A stretch of 5,040 bases of DNA, taken from DASUZB01 sp035535495 (GTDB lineage: Bacteria; Actinomycetota; CALGFH01). Of this stretch, positions 1 to 5,040 are shown piece by piece. The first letter of the stretch is position 1. The number at the start of each line of letters is the position of its first letter. Location of the stretch: assembly GCA_035535495.1 (NCBI GenBank), contig DATLQA010000099.1, positions 1 through 5,040 on the forward strand, in the 5' to 3' direction. Below the pieces are notes generated by a model. It saw only the letters and a list, made by a program, of their open reading frames with translations. It ran no database searches and was not told the DNA's origin. Position numbers and translations under genes: made by a program.

Positions 1-1016
1 TGGAGCAGCCGCCGGTTACCGAGGCCGGTGAGGTCGTCGGTGTGCGCCTGGCGGCGCGAGTCGGACAGGGAGCGGACCTCGAGGAAGGCCGCCACCGTCC
101 GGACGACGCAGGCCAGCAGGCATCCGGTGGCGAGCCCGGCCGCCAGCGTGGAGATCCTGGTGAAGTGGTCGAGCAGCAGGATCCCGAGCGAGCTGACCGC
201 GAACAGGGAGGGGACCACCAGGACGGTCCAGCCTTCCATGCGCACCGGATGCCCGGCCCGCGGGGACGACCAGGCGGCCAGGCCGATGATCAGCGTCGCC
301 GCTGGCCAGACCAACTCCAGCCAGGTACCCGGCGCATAGGTGCTGTTGGCTACCCGGAACAGGTACAGCGTGTCGGCCAGCGCGAAGAGCACGAACCCGG
401 CGGCCAGCAGCCACCAGGCCCGGCCCGGCCGCCAGCCCATCAGTGCCACCACCCCGACGACCAGGACCAGCAGCAGCAGGTCGCCAATCGGGTAGGCGAG
501 GTTGGTGGCGACCGCGGAGGCGGGCGCGCCGCCGGTGGCGTCCACGATCGTCTGGAACGCCAGCGCGGCGCCGATGGCGGCCGCGCCGAGCCCGCCGATC
601 ACCCCGTCCAGCCAGAGGCTGCGGTGGAACTGGGTCACGCGGCGGCGCACCAGCAGCACCAGGGTCGCGTAGGCGAACGGGTAGAAGGCGACGAACAGGG
701 CATCGACCACCGAAGGGAACGGCTGCGGGTCGAGGTGGATGATCCAGGTCAGCCACACCACGTTGCCGGCCTCGAAGCAGGCCAGGCCGGCACCCATGCA
801 GAGCCAGGCGGCCCGCTCCTGGCGGTCGAGCGCGGCCCTGGTCAGGCAGAGCACGGCGGAGATGGCCGCCACCCCGCTCGCCAGCCAGGCGCCGACCCCG
901 CTCCCCTGCTCGCCGGGCCATGCAAGAGCGACGGCGCACGCCACCAGGGTGGCCACCGCCAGCCCTCGCAACGAGGCGACGACCAGCCGGTGGCGTCGTG
1001 GTAGGGCACCGATCAT
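1..1016 (-). CDS. Multi-pass membrane sensor diguanylate cyclase (GGDEF), 3' part beyond window
   Basis: The visible 338 residues start at ATG 1016 and run off the left edge. Translation shows about ten hydrophobic segments (roughly residues 11-33, 43-60, 69-92, 103-124, 134-156, 173-195, 200-221, 231-249, 261-283, 287-312), then a short linker and TDDLTGLGNRRLL at 326-338. That last motif is the characteristic opening of a GGDEF domain (family knowledge), so the protein probably makes cyclic di-GMP from GTP at the inner face of the membrane. The catalytic GG(D/E)EF loop and any EAL domain lie outside the window, so activity cannot be judged. Motifs in the membrane part include PSVVD (101-105), YPIGDLLLL (175-183) and ALADTLY (212-218); the same module appears in the histidine kinase at 2944. 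The start is supported by AGGAG seven bases upstream. It follows the methyltransferase on the same strand after 128 bases, so co-transcription is possible but unproven. Confidence 0.85.
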   Translation of the reverse strand, partial: MIGALPRRHRLVVASLRGLAVATLVACAVALAWPGEQGSGVGAWLASGVAAISAVLCLTRAALDRQERAAWLCMGAGLACFEAGNVVWLTWIIHLDPQPFPSVVDALFVAFYPFAYATLVLLVRRRVTQFHRSLWLDGVIGGLGAAAIGAALAFQTIVDATGGAPASAVATNLAYPIGDLLLLVLVVGVVALMGWRPGRAWWLLAAGFVLFALADTLYLFRVANSTYAPGTWLELVWPAATLIIGLAAWSSPRAGHPVRMEGWTVLVVPSLFAVSSLGILLLDHFTRISTLAAGLATGCLLACVVRTVAAFLEVRSLSDSRRQAHTDDLTGLGNRRLL

Positions 1017-1023
1017 CCCAAGG

Positions 1024-1028
1024 CTCCT
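1024..1028 (-). promoter_or_regulatory. Ribosome binding site of the diguanylate cyclase gene
   Basis: The minus strand reads AGGAG here, seven bases before ATG 1016. This is ordinary strength and spacing. It fixes the start of a gene that a simple stop-to-stop ORF search misses because the gene has no stop inside the window. Confidence 0.65.
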
Positions 1029-1063
1029 GCGTCGTGGCAGCGTCACAGGCTAGGTCGGCTGGT

Positions 1064-1089
1064 CGGCGGGAGTCCTTAGGAATCCGCCG
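1064..1089. other. GC-rich inverted repeat in the methyltransferase-cyclase gap
   Basis: CGGCGG (1064-1069) and CCGCCG (1084-1089) form a perfect 6-bp stem. The enclosed bases contain TCC-TTA-GGA (1073-1081), which adds a 3-bp upper stem across a small internal loop. No T-run follows on either strand. It could be a U-less hairpin terminator, an operator, or a leader structure for the cyclase 48 bases downstream on the minus strand. In DNA this rich in G and C, chance is a serious alternative. Confidence 0.3.
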
Positions 1090-1113
1090 GACGATCTGCT
1101 CGACAGACGCGAA

Positions 1114-1139
1114 CGAGCCCGATAAGGAAGCTCGGCTCG
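1114..1139 (-). terminator. Possible weak terminator after the methyltransferase
   Basis: On the minus strand, five bases after the methyltransferase TAG, CGAGCC (1139-1134) pairs with GGCTCG (1119-1114) across a 14-base loop. A second CGAGC inside the loop can pair with the same right arm instead. Only TT follows the stem before GC-rich sequence resumes, so a canonical intrinsic terminator is not present. The position directly behind a stop codon is the main argument for it. Confidence 0.3.
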
Positions 1140-1144
1140 ACCGT

Positions 1145-1945
1145 CTAAATGGGACGCTCGCCGACCACGGCGTAGTCGTTGAGGCTGAACAGGAACGCGC
1201 CGCGCTCGTCCAGCCGCCGCAGCCCGGCGAGCCAGCCGCCCAGTTCCTCCGCGCTGGCGGCGCCGGCGGCGCGCAACGCCCTGACCAGGTTGTGGGCGTA
1301 CCCGTAGCCGAGCTCCCCCAGCTGGAAGCGGCGGCTGAGGACCAGCGCCGCCTGGACGTCGGTGACCACGAACGGCGAGTCGCCCACCACCTCGGGCAGG
1401 CGGCGGCCCATGGTCGGGTCGATCGCGTCCATCCAGTCCTGCTGGGTGTCGCAGTAGGCCTGGACCAGCCGCCGGGTCAGCGCCGCGTCCTCCGAGGCGA
1501 ACACCAACGTGTCGTAGTCGACGTGGCTGAGCAGCAGGCGGCCGCCTGGCCGCAGGACCCGGTAGGCCTCGCGCAGCAGGGCCTGGGGGTCGGGGAGGAA
1601 CTCCAGCACGTTGTGGCAGAGCACCCGGTCGAAGCTGGCGTCCGCGAACGGCAGCGACTGCTTGAGGTCGGCCCTGACCAGACCGGTGCGGCCGGCCTCC
1701 CCGATGGCGGCCGCCGCCCGCCGCAGCACCTCGGACACCAGGTCGACACCGACGGCCATGCCGCCACGCAGCGCCGGCACCAGGACGCGCAGCGAACTGC
1801 CCGTCCCGCAGCCCAGATCCAGCACCCGGCTGTCCGGCTCGGCTCGGAGCAGGCCGGCGAGCCAGCGGTGCCGGCTCTCCACCATGGGCTCGACGATCGC
1901 GTCGACGTCGGTCTGGTCCAATTCGGCGCCTTTCTGCCGTGCCAC
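1145..1945 (-). CDS. Class I SAM-dependent methyltransferase
   Basis: The 266-residue protein starts at GTG 1945 and ends with TAG. It transfers a methyl group from S-adenosylmethionine to an unidentified acceptor. Motif I is VLDLGCGTGS (41-50), the SAM-binding glycine loop. GVDLV (66-70) supplies the acidic residue (D68) expected to bind the ribose. RADLKQSLPF (91-100) and DRVLCHNVLEFLPD (106-119) match the Methyltransf_11/25 pattern, and LRPGGRLLLS (131-140) is the post-motif III strand. The last 120 residues, including a Trp/Tyr-rich part (WMDAIDPTMGR, GYGYAHNL) and a final FLFSLNDYAVVG strand, probably form the substrate cap; I do not recognise a specific acceptor class. No membrane segment is seen, so it is cytosolic. 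No upstream in-frame ATG, GTG or TTG is available, and the only SD-like AAGGG is one base from the GTG, too close to be useful. ATG at residue 21 is a possible later start. It diverges from the GNAT gene. Confidence 0.88.
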   Translation of the reverse strand: MARQKGAELDQTDVDAIVEPMVESRHRWLAGLLRAEPDSRVLDLGCGTGSSLRVLVPALRGGMAVGVDLVSEVLRRAAAAIGEAGRTGLVRADLKQSLPFADASFDRVLCHNVLEFLPDPQALLREAYRVLRPGGRLLLSHVDYDTLVFASEDAALTRRLVQAYCDTQQDWMDAIDPTMGRRLPEVVGDSPFVVTDVQAALVLSRRFQLGELGYGYAHNLVRALRAAGAASAEELGGWLAGLRRLDERGAFLFSLNDYAVVGERPI

Positions 1946-2001
1946 GCCCTTGAGGGCGCGGCGGCGGGTCGGCCACGCCCCGCAGGAGGGATAAGCTCGG
2001 T

Positions 2002-2035
2002 AAGGCCTCTCCTACCGGAGCATCAGGGGAGCCTT
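2002..2035. other. Hairpin in the divergent methyltransferase/GNAT intergenic region
   Basis: AAGGC-TCTCC (2002-2012, C2007 bulged) pairs with GGGGAGCCTT (2026-2035), giving ten base pairs with one G-T wobble around a 13-base loop. The right arm contains the only strong SD-like tract (AGGGGAG, 2025-2031) upstream of the GNAT gene. The loop side carries a competing CTCC/GGAG pairing (2009-2012 with 2017-2020). It lies between two divergent genes, so it may act as RNA structure in either leader or as a DNA operator. No function is proven. Confidence 0.4.
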
Positions 2036-2053
2036 GATCGCGCCGATTGCATT

Positions 2054-2812
2054 ATGGTGCTGCGCAGCTACTCCCTCACGGAACGGCCCGATCTGGAGCA
2101 CGGGGTCGAGCCGCTGTTCGCCGCCACCTGGCCACAATTCGTCCTGCACGACCCGGTCGCGGGACGCTACTGGTCCCGGGTGGTCGAGGAGTTCTCCGAC
2201 CACCACGTGGGGCTCGTCGACGAGCCCGCCGGGGAGCTGGTCGGGGTCGGCTACAGCATCCCCTTCGTCTGGGACGGCACCGCGGCCGGGCTGCCCGCCG
2301 GCTGGCAGGCGGTGGTCACCGAGGCGATCGCCGACCACGACCAGGGCCACACGGCCACGGCCGTCGCCGCGCTGTCCATCACGGTCGCGCCCAGCCGCCA
2401 GGGTCGCGGGCTGAGCCGGTTGGTGCTGCTGGGGCTCCGCCACGCCGCCCGCGACCACGGGTTCGCGACCCTGCTGGCGCCGGTGCGCCCGAACCACAAG
2501 TGCCACTACCCGCTCACGCCGATGGAGCGTTACGTGGACTGGAAGCTGCCCGACGGCGCGCCGTTCGACCCGTGGCTCCGCACCCACTGGCGCTTCGGCG
2601 CCAGGTCGTGCGGCATCTGTCCTGGCTCGATGGTGATCACCGCGCCGGTGGCCGCGTGGGAGGAGTGGACCGGCATGGCGTTCCCGGACAGCGGCGACTA
2701 TGTCGTCCCAGGCGCGCTGGTCCCGGTGAGCATCGACCGCGAGCGGGACACGGGACGCTACGTCGAGCCCAACGTGTGGATGCGCCACGCCCTCGCCGAC
2801 CAGAGCCACTAG
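2054..2812 (+). CDS. GNAT-family N-acetyltransferase
   Basis: The 252-residue soluble protein starts at ATG 2054 (GTG 2057 is an alternative) and stops at TAG 2810-2812. Strand 4 and motif A of the GNAT fold are seen at 107-137: LSITVAPSRQGRGLS, followed by a helix ending in ARDHGF. The QGRGLS loop (116-121) is expected to hold the pyrophosphate of acetyl-CoA. The C-terminal third is distinctive: MERYVDWKLPDG (157-168), FDPWLRTHWRFGAR (171-184), EEWTGMAFPDSGDYVVPGA (203-221) and a terminal EPNVWMRH (238-245). I recall this architecture from uncharacterised actinobacterial GNAT proteins of similar length, but no substrate is known to me. Cys150, Cys186 and Cys189 are present, without a clear metal-site pattern. 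The purine tract AGGGGAG ends 22 bases before the ATG, too far for normal initiation, and partly lies in a hairpin; the start is therefore less sure than the family. It is transcribed away from the methyltransferase, 108 bases apart. Confidence 0.85.
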   Translation: MVLRSYSLTERPDLEHGVEPLFAATWPQFVLHDPVAGRYWSRVVEEFSDHHVGLVDEPAGELVGVGYSIPFVWDGTAAGLPAGWQAVVTEAIADHDQGHTATAVAALSITVAPSRQGRGLSRLVLLGLRHAARDHGFATLLAPVRPNHKCHYPLTPMERYVDWKLPDGAPFDPWLRTHWRFGARSCGICPGSMVITAPVAAWEEWTGMAFPDSGDYVVPGALVPVSIDRERDTGRYVEPNVWMRHALADQSH

Positions 2813-2870
2813 GGCTACCGCCGCGCGGCGCACGCCCCGTCTCCCTCTCCCCCCACCTAGCAGATCGAGC

Positions 2871-2876
2871 TAGAGT
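2871..2876 (+). promoter_or_regulatory. Possible -10 box for the histidine kinase transcript
   Basis: TAGAGT matches the TAnnnT consensus and would place transcription start near 2883, leaving a leader of about 60 bases. No matching -35 hexamer lies at the usual spacing; that region is a C-rich tract. The box is flanked by direct repeats of TCGAGC (2865-2870 and 2881-2886), which might be half-sites for a regulator or chance. Confidence 0.25.
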
Positions 2877-2920
2877 GCGGTCGAGCAACCGGCCGGCCGA
2901 CCAGGACCCGGGAGGCGGAG

Positions 2921-2947
2921 GTGTCCAGCCGACACCGGCCACGATGA
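2921..2947 (+). CDS. Putative leader mini-ORF coupled to the histidine kinase
   Basis: GTG 2921 follows a strong Shine-Dalgarno sequence, GGAGG at 2911-2915, with five bases between. It opens eight sense codons (MSSRHRPR) closed by TGA 2945-2947. That stop overlaps the kinase start as ATGA (2944-2947), the classical arrangement for translational coupling. The kinase ATG has no SD of its own at a usable distance: the GGAGGCGGAGG tract ends 22 bases upstream. Reading through this mini-ORF would bring ribosomes to the kinase start. Three of the eight residues are arginine, two of them CGA codons. This is seen in the sequence, but its translation is inference. Such a short frame can arise by chance. 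Confidence 0.4.
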   Translation: MSSRHRPR

Positions 2948-4548
2948 AGACGTGGGCGTGGCGTGGCTATCTCGCCGCCGGCGTGGCCGCTGGCGCGCTG
3001 TACCTGGCGCTGGTCAGCGACGCGCTGTGGGCCGCGCTCGGCGTGTCCGCGGCCATCGTGACCGTCGTCGGGATCCGCTGGCACCGCCCTGCCACCCCGC
3101 TGGCGTGGTACCTGCTCGCCGCCGGCCTGCTGGCCTTCGCCCTCGGCGACGCCCTGTACGACCTGTTCCTCCGCCTCGGCAACGGCGAGGTGTCGTACCC
3201 CTCCGTGGCGGATCTCTTCTACCTGGCCACCTACGGCTTCCTGATCACCGGCCTGCTGCTGATCCTGCGGGCCCGGACCGCCGGCCGGGACCGGGCCAGC
3301 CTGCTCGACGCGCTGGCGATCGCCACCGGCGCGGGCATGCTGGTGTGGCTGTTCCTGATCGTCTCCTACGTGCGGGCGCCAGAGCTGACACTGCTACAGC
3401 GGCTCACCTCGATCGGGTACCCGGTGGCGGACCTGCTGTTGCTCACGGTGGTGGCGCGGTTGTGGGTGGCCGGCGGCAACCGGCCGCCCGCCTACTATCT
3501 GCTGGTGGCCGGCGCCGTCGGCACACTCGCCGCTGACGCGGCGTTCGGCTACATCCAGCTCGTCGGGGAATTCCACCGCGGCGGGCCGGTCGACGTCGGC
3601 TGGATCGTCTTCTACGTCGCCTGGGGCGCCGCCGCCCTGCATCCGTCGATGGCGACGCTGTCCATGCCGGTCCCGCCCGGCTCCGCGCGACTCACCAGGG
3701 GACGGCTGGCGCTGCTCGCCAGCGTCTGCCTGGTGGCACCGGCGGTGCTGGTGGTGCAGTGGCTCCGCCATGAGCCGATCGACGCGCCGGTGATCGCGGG
3801 AGGCTCGATGGTGCTGTTCCTGATCGCGCTCGCCCGCATGCGCGACCTCGCCACCCAGGTGGCCGCCCAGGTCGAGCGGCGGCGGGTGCTCGACCGCATC
3901 GTGAAGGCGGCCGAGCACGAACGCGCCCGCATCGCCGGCGACCTGCACGACGGCCCGGTGCAGCAGCTCACCGCGCTCGGCCTGCACGCCGGCCGCGCGG
4001 CCCTCCAGCTCGACAACGGTGACCTGGACGGCGGCCGGAAGCTCATCGAGCGGATCGAGGGCGGCCTGCAGGAGCAGATCAAGAGCCTGCGACGCACGAT
4101 CGCCGCGCTCCGCCCCGCCACGTTGGACGACCGCGGGCTGGAGGCGGCACTCAGAGACCAGCTCAGCGCGGTCGCCGGGCAGGCGGCGCTCAGCTACGAC
4201 TTCGACGCCGAGGCGGTCGGCCGGCTCGCCCCCGACTCCGAGACCGTCCTGTACCGGGTGGCGCAGGAGTCGCTCACCAACGTGGTCAAGCATGCGCACG
4301 CGACCAACGTCACGGTGTCGCTGCGCACCGTCAACGGTACCGTGCAGCTGGTCGTCTGCGACGACGGGGTCGGCTTCACCCCCGCGGAGCCGACCAAGCT
4401 CCGCGACGAGGGGCGCTTCGGCCTGATCGGCATGCAGGAACGGGTCGCCCTGGCGGGCGGGCGGCTGATCCTCCGCTCCGCCCCAGGCGACGGCACCACC
4501 GTCGAGGCCGTGCTGCCGTACGTCCCAGCCGTCGACCAGCTTCACTGA
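2944..4548 (+). CDS. Ten-helix membrane sensor histidine kinase, NarL/DesK (HisKA_3) type
   Basis: This complete 534-residue protein runs from ATG 2944 to TGA 4546-4548. About ten hydrophobic segments fill residues 8-300 (near 8-26, 29-45, 53-75, 89-109, 119-142, 156-175, 183-206, 217-236, 255-275, 281-299), with motifs PSVAD (86-90) and YPVADLLLL (159-167). A short helical linker leads to the HisKA_3 dimerisation domain with ERARIAGDLHDGPVQQL (326-342). His335 is the predicted phosphoacceptor, followed by the acidic D336 typical of this class. The HATPase_c domain has the N box QESLTNVVKHA (441-451), G1 DDGVGF (473-478), the GLIGMQER segment (493-500) and GDGTTVEAVLP (515-525), so all ATP-binding boxes look intact. 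It should autophosphorylate and pass phosphate to a NarL-type response regulator. None is encoded in the window: the GNAT gene lies upstream and a convergent peptidase gene downstream. No HAMP or PAS domain is seen. The start lacks a well-spaced SD and may depend on the mini-ORF at 2921. The membrane part is homologous to that of the cyclase at 1-1016. Confidence 0.93.
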   Translation: MKTWAWRGYLAAGVAAGALYLALVSDALWAALGVSAAIVTVVGIRWHRPATPLAWYLLAAGLLAFALGDALYDLFLRLGNGEVSYPSVADLFYLATYGFLITGLLLILRARTAGRDRASLLDALAIATGAGMLVWLFLIVSYVRAPELTLLQRLTSIGYPVADLLLLTVVARLWVAGGNRPPAYYLLVAGAVGTLAADAAFGYIQLVGEFHRGGPVDVGWIVFYVAWGAAALHPSMATLSMPVPPGSARLTRGRLALLASVCLVAPAVLVVQWLRHEPIDAPVIAGGSMVLFLIALARMRDLATQVAAQVERRRVLDRIVKAAEHERARIAGDLHDGPVQQLTALGLHAGRAALQLDNGDLDGGRKLIERIEGGLQEQIKSLRRTIAALRPATLDDRGLEAALRDQLSAVAGQAALSYDFDAEAVGRLAPDSETVLYRVAQESLTNVVKHAHATNVTVSLRTVNGTVQLVVCDDGVGFTPAEPTKLRDEGRFGLIGMQERVALAGGRLILRSAPGDGTTVEAVLPYVPAVDQLH

Positions 4549-5040
4549 CCGCCCGACGCGGCCGGGATGCCGGCGACCGGCGCGGCCGCCCTCACGCCCG
4601 CGCGGATGGCGGCGGCCAGCGCCTCCTCGGCGAGGAACGCCACCATGTCGGCGCTGGCCTCGACCCGCGGCGCGGCCACGGCGAACACGGTGTCCCCGTC
4701 GAAGCTGGTGTGCACCGGGCGGATCGCCCTGGCCATGCCGTCGTGCGCCTGGACGGCGACCCGGTGCACCTCGACCTTGCTGAGCACCGCGTTCGTCGCC
4801 ACCAGGCCGAGCGTGGTGTTGCCGCCGGGCGGTGGTGGGCCGTCGGGCGGGACGGTGCCCGGCTCGGCGGGGACGGCGGGGGCCACGCCGGCGGCCTCCC
4901 GCTCGGCCCATGCGGCCATGGCGGCGTCGACCCCGCCTGGCAGGCGCACCCCCGCGATCACCTGGCCGTCGGCGCCGACCACGTCGCCGCCGGCGTTGGC
5001 CACCGCCAGGGCGCCGACCACGAGGTCGCCCATGCTGACC
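4542..5040 (-). CDS. P1-family self-processing aminopeptidase (DmpA/NylC-like), C-terminal part
   Basis: The frame enters from the right edge and ends with TGA at 4544-4542; 165 full codons plus the stop are visible. The ATG at 5031-5033 is probably internal, because it sits inside a conserved strand (GDLVVGALAVANAGGDVV) and family members are usually well over 300 residues. Numbering from that Met, GGNTTLGLVATNA (70-82) matches the region where P1 enzymes cut themselves into alpha and beta chains. Thr73 after Asn72 is the predicted new N-terminal nucleophile. AHDGMARAIRPVHTSFDGDTVFA (96-118) is the conserved beta-chain core. Known members cleave N-terminal residues from peptides, beta-peptides or amides (DmpA, BapA, NylC); the substrate here cannot be told. 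A Pro/Ala-rich linker (50-70) precedes the cleavage site. The gene converges on the histidine kinase with a 7-base overlap of the coding ends, and no terminator is visible between them. Confidence 0.88.
   Translation of the reverse strand, partial: VSMGDLVVGALAVANAGGDVVGADGQVIAGVRLPGGVDAAMAAWAEREAAGVAPAVPAEPGTVPPDGPPPPGGNTTLGLVATNAVLSKVEVHRVAVQAHDGMARAIRPVHTSFDGDTVFAVAAPRVEASADMVAFLAEEALAAAIRAGVRAAAPVAGIPAASGGQ

Noticed and set aside
42..1004. Plus-strand ORF of 320 codons and minus-strand ORF of 307 codons over the left end
   Set aside because: Both give Arg/Gly/Pro/Gln-rich translations without motifs. The minus frame starting at 1016 gives ten clean membrane helices and a GGDEF opening, has an RBS, and is open through the edge.
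1050..1976. Alternative minus-strand ORF of 308 codons starting at GTG 1976
   Set aside because: It is in a different frame from the SAM-binding motifs and its translation is Arg/Pro-rich without a domain.
920..2053. Upstream extension of the GNAT frame to 920 (630 codons)
   Set aside because: The extension is antisense to the methyltransferase and to the start of the cyclase gene and shows no domain. The GNAT homology begins only after about 2054.
2819..2830. 12-base perfect palindrome CGCCGCGCGGCG just after the GNAT stop
   Set aside because: It allows only a four-pair stem with a four-base loop and has no T-run after it. In this base composition such palindromes are expected by chance, so I do not call a terminator.
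2832..2857. C-rich, G-poor tract resembling a Rho utilisation region
   Set aside because: It is short, and no defined motif can confirm Rho loading from sequence alone.
2047..2943. Upstream extension of the kinase frame to 2047 (833 codons)
   Set aside because: It covers the GNAT gene in another frame with Arg/Gly/Ala-rich nonsense. The membrane protein character begins exactly at ATG 2944.
3394..4911. Long minus-strand ORF (about 505 codons) antisense to the kinase and running into the peptidase
   Set aside because: It is a shadow frame in GC-rich DNA: the translation is low-complexity, rich in Arg, Gly and Ala, with no recognisable domain, while the plus frame has a complete kinase and another minus frame has the P1 motifs.

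Overview
This 5,040-base window is strongly GC-rich. Its third codon positions are almost always G or C, and long spurious ORFs run antisense to the real genes. The gene families (a multi-pass membrane diguanylate cyclase, a NarL/DesK-type histidine kinase, a P1-family peptidase) and the GTG start or weak Shine-Dalgarno sequences fit a high-GC Gram-positive bacterium (Actinomycetota). I cannot place it below phylum. I see no mobile element, CRISPR array, tRNA or rRNA.

Layout, left to right. (1) Positions 1-1016, minus strand: a gene cut by the left edge. It encodes about ten membrane helices followed by the first residues of a GGDEF domain, so it is a membrane-bound diguanylate cyclase, or a GGDEF/EAL protein. 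(2) A 128-base gap with two GC-rich inverted repeats. (3) 1145-1945, minus: a class I SAM-dependent methyltransferase. (4) A 108-base divergent intergenic region with a 10-bp imperfect hairpin that buries a Shine-Dalgarno-like purine tract. (5) 2054-2812, plus: a GNAT-family acyltransferase. (6) A 131-base gap with a possible -10 box and a nine-codon mini-ORF whose stop overlaps the next start (ATGA). (7) 2944-4548, plus: a complete 534-residue membrane histidine kinase with no response regulator in the window. (8) 4542-5040, minus: the C-terminal part of a P1-family (DmpA/NylC-like) self-cleaving aminopeptidase. It is cut by the right edge and overlaps the kinase tail to tail by 7 bases. No gene-free stretch exceeds 300 bases.

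The most interesting signal is that the two signalling proteins carry the same roughly 300-residue, ten-helix membrane module at their N termini. The PSV-x-D, YP-x-x-DLLLL and AG...(A/G)D motifs lie in the same order and at nearly the same spacing. One copy is joined to a c-di-GMP-synthesising output and the other to a phosphotransfer output. Within each module the helix 3-4 and helix 7-8 segments resemble one another, which suggests an ancient internal duplication. The sensed signal is unknown. The methyltransferase and acetyltransferase between them are ordinary accessory enzymes, and nothing in the sequence ties them functionally to the sensors.
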